Below are positions 48,636 to 61,119 of a DNA stretch of 64,000 nucleotides, piece after piece. The position numbers were made by a program, and so were the translations under genes. Every line of letters starts with the position of its first letter. Positions within the stretch are counted from its first letter, which is position 1. Source of the DNA: Hypericum androsaemum (taxonomy: Eukaryota > Streptophyta > Magnoliopsida > Malpighiales > Hypericaceae); assembly GCA_963995505.1 (NCBI GenBank), contig OZ023181.1, positions 3,571,487 through 3,635,486 of the forward strand. Direction: 5' to 3'. The notes beneath the pieces are model-generated. The model was not told the DNA's origin. It saw only the letters and a list, made by a program, of their open reading frames with translations, and ran no database searches.

Positions 48636-50652
48636 TCAATTGGACAATACTTTGGATACAATAGGACGAGCTTTACACATGACCTCTAACGGCTTAGCTC
48701 TAGGCATGGTAACTCCTGCGCCTTCAGTCATATCAACTAGCGCTTCACTAGTTCTCTTCCACTCGAAACACTGGATCAGCGACCCCAAAGTCAAACCAAC
48801 CATCCTCTGAGCCATGCCGGCTCCAGGACAAGCCCTTCTTCCCATTCCAAATGTCAGCAGCTTTCGGGACCGAGCTTTGTCACTTTCAAATCTCTCCGGC
48901 TTGAAACTTTCCGGGTCGTCCCAAAGAGTCGGGTCCCTGTGTATAGCCCATGCATTGATGAACACGATGGTATCAGGAGGCACATCGTACCCTCCAATGT
49001 TACAGTCACTTGAAGAGTAATGAGGTATCAAGAGAGGGGTTGCAGGGTGCAGCCGGAAAGCTTCTGATAGGATATTTTGGAGGTAGGGCAATTGGTGAAC
49101 ATCTTCCTCAGTTATGAGGCGATCTTGTCCTACTCGAGAGTCCAGTTCATGTCGGGCCTTTTCTAATACATCTGGGTGGTTAACCAGATCGGACAGTGCC
49201 CATCCCATAGTGGAATACGAGGTATCTGTCCCTGTTACTATCATGGTCTGGAGAGAGAATAAGAACATCCAATAGTAACACAATTAAACAAGTGAATTGA
49301 GATCATCCATTAATAGTGTGCAAGGTAAAAAAAAGTAAAAGTCTTTTAAGTGATATCATTGGTATTAGAGAAAAAAAAATCAATGTAGAAAATTTATCAC
49401 ATAAAAGATGTTTGCATTTTATAGCTTCAAAATTATTAAAATTAATTTTTTTTCAATAAATACATAGATAATGAAAGTGCAACTAAAATTGATGATTATG
49501 ATAGTCATGAGACATATAAAATCTTGACTTACAGAATTATTCGAGTGCTAGACTATCAACCAATCAAGTATAGCACAATTACAATCTATTATCTTAAAAT
49601 ATTTTTTACATGTGAAAATATATGTATTTATTTAAAAATATCACTTTATACAAAAAAATCAAAATTTAACACTAATATTTTCTGAAAAATGTATTAGTTA
49701 TTACAATAAATGAGTTATTAAACTTTAAAATGTTTTATTGTATACTTAGGATTACCAGAATAAGTCCTTTGATGATCTGGTCGGTGTAGTAGTCAGGGTT
49801 AGACCGCTGCAAAGAAAGCAAATGGTCAACCATACTGTCGGAAGCCGCCGCCGCCTTGTGGTTCCGATGGTCATCAACCAAACTCTGCACGAACTCATCC
49901 GCTACTTTACCAAGCTTCTCTAACCCTTTGGTGAATTTCCCGAAAGTAACCCACTTCAAGAATGGAAGGGTATCCGCGGGGTTAGACCCTGCGCCGTACT
50001 TGAACAACTCATCCATCAACTCCGTGAACTCCGCTGTCTCCTCCTCAGCGGCGCCATCTCCTCCATAGTACCGCTTCCCGGCGACCATTCTCATAATGTT
50101 GTTAAGCATCATGTCCTTGAACAAGGATCTCATCTCCACCTTGGCGAACTTGCTTCCATCCTTCTGGGATAGCCTCAGCAACAAGTGCCTGACCTCGTCT
50201 TCCCTGGTGGACTGAGACTCGCTCAGCTTGGAGACTGAGAATATCTCTTCCGCGGATACTTTGCGCAGGTTTCGCCAATGGTCTCCGTATGGGGCAGCGG
50301 TAATGTTGGTGTAGTTGTAGCCGATGTGTTTGCCGATCAGGAACCTCGGGCGGTTGGCGAGGACGACGTCGTTCTTGGTGAAGCATTCCTCAGCGACCGA
50401 CGAGGACGTCACCACCACGGCCGGCCTACTGCCTAGCCTGAGGGAGAAGACTGGGCCGTATTCCATGGAGAGGTCGCGGAAGCAACGGTGCAATGGCTTC
50501 GTCAGGATGTGGGAGTGGCCTATGATCGGAAGAGAGGGTGGGCTTGGGGGCAACTTCTTCCGGCTGATCGGGTTCAGGCGGTAGTATAATAATTTGTAAG
50601 CCAAGAAGAGCAAGACAAGAGATATGGTAATGGAGATCAAAAGCTCTGCCAT
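48636..50652 (-). CDS. CYP81: Cytochrome P450, CYP81 family, two exons, intact
   Basis: Exon 1 is 49756-50652 and exon 2 is 48636-49247 with a phase-0 intron of 508 bp; 502 residues, normal for the family. An N-terminal membrane anchor (residues 3-22) is followed by the proline hinge PPSPPSLP. The oxygen-binding helix reads VTGTDTS, the ExxR block EAFRLHP, the PERF block FKPERF, and the heme loop FGMGRRACPG with the cysteine ligand, so all catalytic landmarks are intact. CYP81 enzymes are ER-bound monooxygenases acting on isoflavonoids, lignans, glucosinolates or xenobiotics; the substrate here cannot be told. The start follows a TATA box at 50729-50737. It is the only intact member of the local array; two exon-2 pseudogenes lie at 54945-55402 and 61120-61862. 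Confidence 0.94.
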
Positions 50653-50728
50653 TTTCTTTCTTTCTTTCTTTTCTTATTTGGGGTCTTTCTTCTTTGATGT
50701 ACGTTTTGATTGCTCAGAGCTCAATAAC

Positions 50729-50737
50729 ATATATAAT
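50729..50737 (-). promoter_or_regulatory. TATA box of the CYP81 gene
   Basis: TTATATAT on the minus strand, about 80 bp upstream of the ATG. A CTTT-rich (plus strand) leader follows at 50654-50680. Confidence 0.5.
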
Positions 50738-50944
50738 AGAACATAAGTTTAGGTCGAATAGTGATAGACATTTTCATTATCAGTATAAACTTTTTAAACC
50801 AGAAATAAATTTATGAAAATTTTGAATCAACCAAAGTGAATTTTTTTTAATCTCGTAACTTTATATGACGTGAGGAAAGAAGTTGCCGATTCCTTTCACT
50901 TTAAGGTAGAGATCGAAATCTGTAAAAGATATATAATAGATTAA

Positions 50945-51870
50945 GTGCATAGTGTTGAGGTAGTGGCTCGAGATAGCATTTATTCCCATGTTATGAATTT
51001 AAAAAATATATATATAGAATACTAAATACTAACTTCACAAATCGTAATTAGGTTTCCGCGTTCATCACGCGACGTTGACTTTGGGATTTTTTTTTGAACA
51101 AAAAAAAAGGGTAAGAGTATAGCCTATAATTGTATAATGCAGTGGGAGTACAAGAGTCAAGAGGTAAGAGTATTATTCAGTATTAAAATTCACTTAATTA
51201 CTTTATAGTTTCGCGTTCTGACGCACCACTATTATGTGGTTTAAAATTTTTTAATCAGGTGATAGAGATTTTATTTCACTAATAACCAAGTGACGACTGC
51301 TAACTTCAGTTACTTAAGTTGTCTCGTCACGTCATTAATTTTACTCGCGTGTCATGCTAACTCACTAATTTTATCCATGTGACATATAACATTACTAATT
51401 TGATCTGTGTGACATAACAGTGGCCCCCGATCTATCTCATCCTTGTCCGAAATAGAATCCGAATGCTATCGAATTTATTTTTTTCCCTTAAACTAATGAA
51501 TTGATACTCCACAAAGATAAAATTAGTGAAGTGACATAACACACCGATAAAATTAATAATGTGACAGGATAATTCAAATAACCAGAATTACCAGTTGTTG
51601 CTTGGTTGTTAGTGAAATAAAATCTCTATAAAACTTTAGACAGTAGTTTGATGTGTTTTAAACCTTATACCACCCTAGTCAAAAAAGGGCCAAACACATG
51701 AAACTAAAATATACTGTTTCCTATAAAAATTAAGTAACGTGTAGCTCCTGATTTCCAAAATAATGAACATGGACAATGTATATCACATATTTATTAATCC
51801 AACGGAGGACGAGATCACGTTTATCAACACCACGATATTTTAATCTAATTAAAATTTATTGTTTGTCCTT
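50945..51870. repeat. CYP81 upstream block duplicated in the array
   Basis: The stretch 50945-51560 matches 56410-58270 (the latter split by a solo LTR), sharing phrases such as TTATTCCCATGTTA, GCGACGTTGACTT and CACTAATAACCAAGTGACGA. The following 51727-51870 (GTAACGTGTAGCTCCTGATT) recurs at 53124-53240, 56096-56222 and 58692-58815. These are repeated pieces of the CYP81 promoter side and show several rounds of tandem duplication. No gene inside. Confidence 0.7.
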
Positions 51871-52080
51871 ATTGAAATTACATATTTATCACTCCCATGC
51901 TATCTGGCCAATTAACCTGCCATGCAACAGGATCGTCACATGAACTGATATCTTTGTCTACGTGATTATTAACGTGATATTTCAATAAGTCGGATGATGA
52001 GTTTTAAACTTCATACCATCTATATAAAAAATGGTCAAACTACATGTGAACTTTTTCCTGAAATAATCAAGTAACATGTA

Positions 52081-53121
52081 AACAGGATTGGACTCAGCTG
52101 GTGCATCTGTGTTTCTCTGGATAACACTGTTGATTCTTGGTTGGGTTTGGTGTACAGTGGCTTCGCTAGAATGCTCTGGTTTACTCTCTTCGCATTGATT
52201 TGTTGGTGCGTTTGGAGGTTAAGGAACTCTGTTGTCCATGAAGGTAAGGAGGTGAGTCTTGACGGTCTCATATATTGTGTGTCCAGGTATCTCGTAGAGT
52301 GGTCTTTTTGGTCTGACGTATCCAGGCATTCCCCCATTTTCAGGATGCTATGTTGGTTCTCTCGTCCTTGAAACCGCCTGATATGTCTTGGAGAAGTGTA
52401 GATCTACACAAATAAGGAATGGAATGACTTGCTTACTATTGATCATCTTAGTCCTTATATATACAAGGAGCATTTTGCTCTAATCAAGGTCCTAACAGCT
52501 CTAATTTCTCGGGACTTAAAATGGCAACTAAGTCAGCTGTCTACAACAGCTACATTCCGACGGCTATTAGCATTTCATGCTAACTTAATTAGCCAACTAA
52601 TCCCACTAACTAAGACAGTTGTATATACATGAAGAAGAGATGATCTAGGATGATCATCATAATAAATATGCAGCTTAATCTTCGACCATGATCACCGAGT
52701 TGTAGCAGCAGACATGAACACCAAATCTGCGGCAGCCCGAGCCACAACAGGGGCCTGCAAATAGATGCATATGAGTTAGGATCATTGCTTAAGCATCAGT
52801 ATCTCAACAAGAAGTCCCTTTGGAGCCTGCTGTCCGTGGCCCTGCTGGTGTGGTTTCGGTCGTGTAATGCTCTGGAGTCATTGGGCGGGGTTGTAAATTG
52901 CTAGGATCTCGCGGTGCTATCAAGGATATTCTTTTTCCGATCGGGGTTTTTCCCAAGAGAGATTTTTTAACGAGATCCACGACCGCAATGTGTTAGCTTC
53001 GGGGTTCTTAATCACCTGTATCATTGGTGGTTGTTCTGTGTTTGCTTGCCTCGAGCAAGCCTCAACTTGATGTATCATGTACCAGGTGTTTCGCAATAAA
53101 AATCATTTTTACCTCTAAAAA
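52081..53121 (+). mobile_element. 5'-truncated LINE insertion with 12-bp target duplication
   Basis: Flanks AAGTAACATGTA (52069-52080) and AAGTAACGTGTA (53122-53133) match with one difference, and the right junction follows a short A-tail. Near 52170-52260 a frame reads LFALICWCVWRLRNSVVHEG, typical of the LINE region ahead of RNase H. 52810-53110 resembles a LINE 3' UTR ending AATAAAAATC. 52390-52800 has no LINE features and may be a second, nested piece. The target is the repeated CYP81 upstream block. Confidence 0.65.
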
Positions 53122-53133
53122 AAGTAACGTGTA

Positions 53134-54640
53134 GCTCCTGATTTCCAAAATAATGAACATGGACCATGTATATTACATATTTTTAATCCACTGGAGGACG
53201 AAACCACGTTCATCAACTCGACAATTTTTTAATCTAACTGTCGTATCATCACGAGGAGCGAGTCCACCTCGACCATATCTTCTGGATCTTTCGTATCTCA
53301 CGCAAATCCCAATCCTAATAGTTAAGAAAGGGGTTTTGAAAAAAATATAAACAAAATTGATATTATTTCTAAATTTACATCCAAGATAAGTGAGTACCAA
53401 TGATGTAAATTTTTTTTTCATTCTAAAAAAAATGATGCAAGTTTTGCGTACAGTTGAGGTGCCACATCATCATGAAAATGGCGTTGTTTGGCGAGAAAAT
53501 TTGGGCAGCTGCCCGAGTCGTTATATATCAGACCATTAGAACCACATAGACAATTTCGATGAATTTTAAACACATGACAGTACGTGTTAAACTGCCATAC
53601 CGCATAATAAAGTAGACTTTTCACAATTTTTGGTTAAAAGCATCTTATATTCAAACATTCACCTGGTAATCTAACAAAAAATTGTTTGTGGAATGTAATG
53701 AAGTTAATTTCTAGAGCCATGGAAGCATCATGCGTCCACGACACTTCTGTATACAGCTGACAATGACATTGAATGGATCGATTATTGTGTAATATTCTAT
53801 ACATTAATTTAGGTTTGTTTGTGAATCCTGCGGCGTGGAGTTTGGATCTGCTAGAATTTTTTTAAAATGATATTCTATAAAATGATAATTCTCTTAAATG
53901 GATAAAAAATTCAGTTCCAAGTCAAGATTAGTGTTAATTTTTTTAGGGAACAAGTGTTAAAATTTGAATATTTCTATGTCGTAATAACTAATAATTTTTT
54001 AGGATAAATATATTTTACCTACTTTGAAAATTTGAAAAATATTTTAAGATAATAGTTTGTGTTAGGCTTGCTTGTTTGATAATTTGTACATCAAATGATC
54101 ATTGTAGTTGTTGTCTTGTTGTAACAAAAATATATCAATCGAATATAACAATTGAATAACATTAGATGCCAATTTTTTATATGATTTGAATATAGACAAA
54201 TAAATTACTACAATATATCATTTTTTGTTAATTTAAATTTAAATAAAGTATTTTTTGGTATATATATATTTAGTGATAAAAACTTATTTTTAATAATTTA
54301 AAACCTATAAAACTTAAATTCCTTATTTGTGATAAACTCTCTTGTGATCTCCCGTTAATGATATATCAAGAAAAATTAAACTCACTTGATTTGTACTATC
54401 CATATCAACAAAGTGCACCTCTTTTTCTAACTCCAAGTTAATTGCCAAAGGCATTTGGCCTAGCGGCATAAGGCGTAAAAAGATTAAAAAGGGGTCTAGG
54501 GTTCAATCATTGTCACGTGTATGTACTTGGTGTAAAAAAATTTCTTTAAAAAAAAAGAATTCTAAAGTTAACCAAGCTGAAGCTGGTGGGCATGTGACGC
54601 TCGAAGTCTAGAGGACGGGAAGTGATCGTCGGTGTGAGAG
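53134..54640. other. Duplicated array spacer, no gene seen
   Basis: Holds the second copy of the upstream block (to 53240), then a block at 53246-53345 (GAGGAGCGAGTCCACCTCGA) that recurs at 59167-59275 and partly at 62160-62222. The rest is AT-rich and unrecognised. Confidence 0.5.
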
Positions 54641-54944
54641 TACACGAACAATGAGCAACTCGTGGTAAGTATTTTAGGTGAAGGAAAATATGGACTAATT
54701 GATCCACACCTAAAAACGAGGGGTAAATGTAATACAACTAAATGATATATTTAGAAAGGCTAAAGAATGTGGGGTGGGCATTATTTTACATTCAAGCGAA
54801 ACATGGTTGAATTTAACGATACTTCTAGCTTGTCTCTTAGACATTTTTATTCTTTTCGAAACTACACCACCAACTCAACTAACTAATTATATCTGATTCG
54901 AAGATAACCTCAAATGAAAAAAATACTTTGGAGACTGTAGGACG

Positions 54945-55402
54945 AGCTATACACGATGATATTAGGAGACACGTCGAATCCTGTGACTGTGCAGTCACTT
55001 GAAGAATAATGCACTATCAAGAGAGGGATGGGGTTGGATTTGATCCTGGAACCGTCCTGGAGGATAAAATAGTTTGCCTAATTACGATATAATAGTCTAT
55101 CTAATTATGATAAAATGGTCTACTCAGTTATGATAATATGGTTTTACTGGGATAGTCTCGGATAAATCGGGACCGTCTAGGAATAAAAGAATCAAATAAA
55201 ATAGTTCACCCGGTATATATCCAATGAACTACCCCGTGTATATCCAATGGTCTGCTCCGTGTATATCCAATAGTCTGTCATCCAGGACAGTTCTGAATGG
55301 CCCACACCAGGACTAAATCTGGTCCCGGGAGGGGTTGTAGGGTACAACCAGAAAAGATGTTTTGAAGGCAGGGAAAGTCATGAACATCTTTCTCAGTTCT
55401 TT
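54945..55402 (-). pseudogene. CYP81 exon-2 fragment, copy 2, with insertion and deletion
   Basis: Only 54945-55036 and 55331-55402 match CYP81 exon 2. A 294-bp insertion (55037-55330) splits it, and about 290 bp including the heme loop are deleted between the phrase CTATACAC and GATGATATT. No exon 1 remains. Homology stops at 55402 at the same base where copy 3 stops (61862). Confidence 0.8.
55037..55330. mobile_element. MITE-like insertion with internal minisatellite, in pseudogene copy 2
   Basis: Flanked by GGGGTTG on both sides (55030-55036 and 55331-55337), while the intact CYP81 has GGGGTTG once at the same place (49036-49042). The interior contains TATGATAAAATGG and several copies of CGTGTATATCCAATGGTCTG. 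Imperfect inverted ends GATTTNNTNCTNG suggest a small DNA transposon. Confidence 0.65.
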
Positions 55403-55599
55403 TTGAAACGGTAGATACTCTATAAAATGATAAATTCTATAAATTGATATAAACAAATTTTTAGGGAAAATTGATATAAAGTTCGATCCAAGTCAGGACC
55501 AGCATTAAAATTTGATAATTTATTTATCGTAATAAATAATATTAAAAAAATCTTAATGTTTATTCACAATCCAAATTTTTGGATGAAGTGGTATTTTTT

Positions 55600-56010
55600 C
55601 GAATGGACCACGGTGTTAACAATGAAGCCTAATCAAGAAAGGGGTAGAATTTGTGTGAGATACGGAAGATCCAGAAGTTGATGGTTGAGGATGGTGCTAC
55701 GCGCGTGGATTGGGTCCAGAGTGAGGGACCATTCTAGACCGTTTGGACTGAAGGCATCAATAATGGAATACCCTGGTTACTACAATGGCATGCCCCAGTT
55801 ACGACAATAGCATGCCTGGTTATTGATAATGGCACGCGGGGTACGACAATGGCATGCCCAGTTATCGATAATGACATGTCAATGATCCCCTGCCACGCTC
55901 GCACGCTTTTTTAATTTTTGTCCCTGTATTTTAACTTATTTACAAAAAGGTTTCCGAGTGTCTTTTGATCCAAACGATTTGAAATGGCTACCCCTGGTGC
56001 TACAGGCAGT
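55600..56010. repeat. Dispersed repeat with AATGGCATGCCCAGTTA units
   Basis: Shares order and phrases with 44150-44760 (GTTAACAATG, GATACGGAAG, the 21-bp units, then TTTACAAAAAGG and CAGTCATCCTCAT). It is a member of the same repeat family as the sequence upstream of the O-methyltransferase. Confidence 0.6.
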
Positions 56011-56684
56011 CATCCTCATCTTCGTTGAGTGTACCAAAGAACCATAGTAAAATTTTGAAATTAGTTCCGTGACTTGGTTCAAGTAGTATAAGAAATCAAG
56101 TAACGGTAGCTCCTGATTTCCAAAATGATGAACATGGACAATGTCAATGAATATCACATATTTTTTAATCCACTGGAGGACAACCACGTTAATCAACACG
56201 GAATTTTTTAAATCTAATTAACATTAATAGTTGACTTTATATAACACAAGCGATATCGAGGTATTTTTTCTCTTTCGTCATTTTCTCCCATTAAATTTTT
56301 AAATTTTACGATAAAAGAATTTTTAAACCTTCATATAAATATACGAGAGAATCATCACTCACGCGATAAAAACTGGGGGACACTGCTTCTTTTAATATTT
56401 CAAAAAAATTAAGTGTATCCCGTGTTGAGGTGGTGATTCGAGATAACACTTATTCCCATGTTACGAATTTTTTTATAAAAGATATAGGATACTAAATATA
56501 ACTTCACAATTATGGTTTGTTCGAGAAATAATACTAACTTTTTTTTTGAAAAAACACTAACTTTTTTTAGGGGGGTAAATAACACTAACTTGATTAATTT
56601 GGTTTCCGCGTGCACCATGCGACGTTGACTTCAATTATTAATGTGAGGTAGGTATAGTAGTGGGAGTAAAAGAGGTAAGAGTAT

Positions 56685-57984
56685 TGACGAGAAGGCTTCT
56701 CAAAATAAATCGATATTCATGGTTCACTAATTTGTAGTAAGAAAGTAAAAATACCGAGTCAGATCTAAGGAAGAACAAATACTCAATTAACCTAACTAAT
56801 TAAACAAAAGTAAAAGGGGGGATTTTTGTGAGATTTGTAGATCAAACGAAATCAACAAAATACGGAAGAGAGAAGTAAGAGTAAAAATCAATGAGAGAAA
56901 AGTGGCAGATTCGAGATCGGCGTACCACGACAGGTTGGTTGATCACTAGATCACAAAAGATAGTCTAATATATGTAGCAAGTAGGTGTAAATCTCCCGCA
57001 ACCACAAAGAGACCACAAATATCCAACAATCAACTAGCCAAACGACCGCCTAACTAGTTGTTTATTACCTAGTAGATAGAATATCAACCGATTTCTATTC
57101 TATAAGATAATAGCATTAAGAACATATGTTCCTACTCCTAGCGATTATAATCAAAATCTTGGTATCTACAAACTAGCCTTACTTATTCCTAGTTAATTAG
57201 TTTGGTAACAAATATTTTCACTGAATTAACTTTGCTCCTAGTTCAATTCCTAACTGCAATTGCTAATTAAGAATCGATGGCAACATAAGTTCTAGAATAA
57301 ACTCACAACCACAAATCATTCAAGAACAAAAATAAGCATAAGGAATAAATAAATACTACTGAAATAGATTGATAAAACCTGATCTTCACAATCAAAACCT
57401 GGGTCTCCTTTCTCGAATCAACCTAGAGGTTTAGTTTCTCATGGTCTTGGCAAAGACAAAATAAAATCGGGTTTTGTTTTCTGGAATAAATTTTTTTTGT
57501 CTAAAAATAAGTCTAGAGGATTATATATACCCCTCCTAAGTGTAAAAACCCAGAGAAGTCATTTCGAGAGTCCTCAGTGATGCAGAAACCGAATTTCTAA
57601 TTTTGCCCCGAATATTCGCTAATAAAATCTGCCAAATCAGTCTTTAGTATTTTAGTCGTAACTTCTCCTTCCGACCTCCGATTTTTGCGTTCTTTATATC
57701 CACGGAAAGAAGAAAGAAATATCTTCAACTGTCTGTCAAATATGCGTCCTCTAATTCGGCTCCCAAATTGACCAAAATACCCTTTCAAGTCAGCTGTTCC
57801 TGCTGGACTCCTTCTTCAAGTATAATTCCTTACCAAATTTGCCTCCTTTTCCTACAATTTAGCACAAAGGACCCATTAGTCACCCAAAACTAAAATGTTT
57901 ACTAGAATGATACTAAAATAAAGACAAACATGCGAAAATGACTCAAAATCCTATGCATTTAATACGTGTTTTAGACACACATCA
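56685..57984 (-). mobile_element. Solo LTR (1300 bp), TSD AGTAT
   Basis: Read on the minus strand it starts TGATGTGTGTCTAAAACACG at 57984 and ends with CA at 56685 (plus strand TGACGAGAAGG). It is flanked by AGTAT at 56680-56684 and 57985-57989. A minus-strand TATATATAA near 57520 could be its promoter. It belongs to a different family from the LTRs around CHLD. It interrupts a duplicated CYP81 upstream block, so it is younger than that duplication. Confidence 0.82.
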
Positions 57985-59756
57985 AGTATTAATCAGTATT
58001 AAATTACACTTTAGTACTTTATGGTCCTGCATTTTCACAAATCACTACTTTGTGATTTTAAATTTTTTGACTAAATGACAAAGATTTTACTTCACTGACA
58101 ACCAAGTGACAACTACTACCATCGGATACTTGAGTTATCCTACCATGTCATTAATTTTACTTGCTTGTCATGTTATCTTACTAATTTTGTTCATCTGACG
58201 TGTCATATCACTAATGTAATGTGTGCGGACTAATGACTCCCGATTTGACACCATCTATCTCATTCTTGTCCGAAAAAGAATTTGAATGCCATAGAGTCAA
58301 AACAAGTGTTAGAATTTGATAACACACTTATCATAATAAAAAAATTATTAAAAAAATTAGTGTTAAATCTCGATCCAAACTATATATTTTCAAATGCTCC
58401 ATGATGTCCTAATTAAAAAGGGATGAAATTTGCGTGAGATACGGAAGATCGAGAAGCTGATGGTTGAGGTGTGCTCACTTCTCATGATGGGTGTGCTTAT
58501 TTAAGAGGGTGTGCCAAAAGGTTTGTAACCTATCCACACAAGGCGTCCTAAATATTTAGGAGGTCCAAAGTTCAAACCATCGTATTGTCATAGTTAAAAA
58601 AAATTAAGAAAGGAGTGATGATATACTGAACAACCATCCTAAAATTTCCAAATTAGTCCCGGGACATGGCTCAAGTATTATAGAAATTGAGTAACGTGTA
58701 GCTCCTGATTTCCAAAATAATGAACAAGGACAATGTATATCACATATTTTTAATCTACTGGAGGACGAAACCACGTTAATCAACACAACAAATTTCTAAT
58801 CTAATTAAAATTTAATGTTTGTCCTTACTGAAATTACATATTTATCCCTCCGATTAAAAAACTCTATTGGCAATCTTATTGTACGCATCCAATGAATCGA
58901 ACAAAAACTTGGCCACCTAGAGCGAGGATTTGTTTTTCTTTCTTTTGAAAATTAGGTGGTAATGTATCCACAGAAAAGACTATAAAAGCTAAGTTATTTT
59001 TTAAAATAAGTTTGATAATGCTCAAATCTGAACAGAAATAAAAATAATAATAGTTTATTTTCTTTTAGGGTTAGTTATACCTCTCATTTCAATCATCTTT
59101 TTAACAAAGAACGTAGGTGACATGTTGGCGCCAAATGAGGATGACTAACAGCCAGGTCTAAGCACGCCCATCACGAGGAGCGAGTCCACCTCGACCATCA
59201 TTTTCTGGATCTTCCGTATCTCACGCAAATCCCAATCCTAATAGTTTAGTAAGGGGTTTTGAAAAAATATAATTAAAATTAGTATTGATTCGAAATTTAT
59301 ATCCAAGACAAGTGAGCACCAATCAGTTGAGATTTTTTTTTATATTTGGCATGCCACATCAGCGTGAAAACGACATCATTGACGAGCAAACTCGGGTTGC
59401 TGCCCGAGTCATTATATATCAAACCATTGAAATCACATAGATCATTTTGATTAGTTTTAAATTATATGATTAATGTACCAAACCGACACACCACATATAA
59501 TAAAGTGGACTTCTTTAATATTTTTGGCTGACAGTATCTCGTATCTAAACATTCATCGGGTAATTAAAAAAAACAAAATTGTATGTTGAGTGTAAAGAAA
59601 TTAATTTCTCGACCCATGGAAGCATCATGCATCCACGACCTTCTGTACAGCTAACAATGGATAATGAGCGGCTCCTGGCAAATATTCTAGCTGAAGGAAA
59701 ACATGGACGAATTGATCCACACCTGAAAACAAAGGGTAAATGTGATACTCCGTGTT

Positions 59757-60900
59757 GATATTTTTTTAGTAAGACATCATGAAAGTAATAGAGGACGGGT
59801 ACGGAATGGTCGCCCCAAGAACAATCGCGAAGAGGGAGAGAAAAAAGAAGAATGGGTAGAAGATCAATAGAACGTCAAAAAGAACCTTAGATTATCGATC
59901 TAAGGGAGAGGGAGAAAAAAGTGTGATCTAAGGGATATGGAGAAAAAAGTAAATATAAAAAAGTTGGATAGTTGTACCCGTGTAAGTGTATTGGAAAATG
60001 TCCAAGTTACAACGAATGACCTACGGCCTTAGGCATCTAGCTAACAACTAGATAAAAAAAATAAGAAAGATAATCTCTAAAAAATACCTAACTGAACGAT
60101 AAATAATAAGTCTAACAATTATCTGAATAATAAGATAAATCTCAAAATAAGAGATGAAACTAATATAGAGATAAAAGTAAATGTGTAGATATAAAGTTCG
60201 GCAACCGTCTTAATAAGACGAAGGGGCTCGACGAAACATAAAGTATCAACATTAAGAAACTTCTTGGGGTTAGCTGTAAAAGAAAGCGGCACCTAACTTT
60301 CGTGCAATCCAAGTCAATGAGAATTGAATACATGTATAAGCGGCACCTAACTTTCGGCACTCCAAATGTGAAAGAGACATCTCAATTAACTCCCCCCCCC
60401 CCAGTCAATGAGAATTGAATACATGTATAAGCGGCACCTAACTTTCGTGCTCCAAATGTGAAAGAGACATCTCAATTAACTCCCCCCCACCCCCAGTCAA
60501 TGAGAATTGAATACATGTATCTATGACGTAAGATCTTGCCCCCCCCGAGCCGTAGTAATCAGGAGACAGCCAATTGGAGCAGACCGCTTCTTTTGTTTGT
60601 GGCACCCCTTAGATTATTTTTCTCAGACGCCCTTCAATAGGCACACCGAGCGTGCTAAAATAAATATTGATATTTTTTAGTAGAACATCATGAAAGTACT
60701 TGAGGATGGGTGCAGAGTGGTCTCCCCAAGAACAATCGCGAAGAGTGGGAGAAAAAAGAAGAATAGATAGAAGAGCAATAGAACGTAAAATAGAACCTTA
60801 GATTATCGATCTAAGAGAGAGGGAGAAAAAAATTTGATCTAAGAGAGAGGGAGAAAGTTGTAGAGATAAACATAAACTTGTAGATATAAAGTTCGGCTGG
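59757..60900. repeat. Direct-repeat-flanked segment
   Basis: 59757-59960 and 60665-60880 are about 200-bp direct repeats (shared phrases TAGATTATCGATCTAAG and CCCCAAGAACAATCGCGAAGAG). The phrase GTAGATATAAAGTTCGGC also occurs at 60185 and 60882. The arrangement is reminiscent of a very small LTR element (TRIM-like), but I see no primer binding site or target duplication. Confidence 0.5.
60286..60530. repeat. 91-bp tandem repeat with poly-C tracts
   Basis: Units start AGCGGCACCTAACTTTCG at 60286 (partial), 60339 and 60430, each followed by GTCAATGAGAATTGAATACA. The units contain C-runs of 8-12 bases. Confidence 0.82.
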
Positions 60901-61119
60901 GATATAAATCTTGAGATCCAACGCCCAGTAAATGATATATTGAGAATGGCTAAATAGTTTGTGGGTTGGGCTTTATTTTACATCCAAGCGAAACGTGGTT
61001 GTAACGATACTTCTAGCTTGTCTCTTAGACATTTTTATTCTTTCCGAAATTACACCACCAACTCAACTGACTAATTATATCTGATTCGAAGATAACCTCA
61101 AATGAAAAATACTTTGGAG

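Larger units (their letters stand above)
57990..60956. other. Array spacer with duplicated blocks and local repeats
   Basis: Contains the rest of the CYP81 upstream block (to about 58270), its recurrent piece (58692-58815), the 59167-59275 block and the 59665-59760 block (matches 54649-54730). From 59755 to 60900 a separate sequence carries direct repeats. No gene recognised. Confidence 0.5.

Noticed and set aside
59757..60900. Complete small LTR retrotransposon
   Set aside because: Direct repeats are present, but no TG..CA ends, primer site or target duplication could be found, so it is listed only as a repeat.
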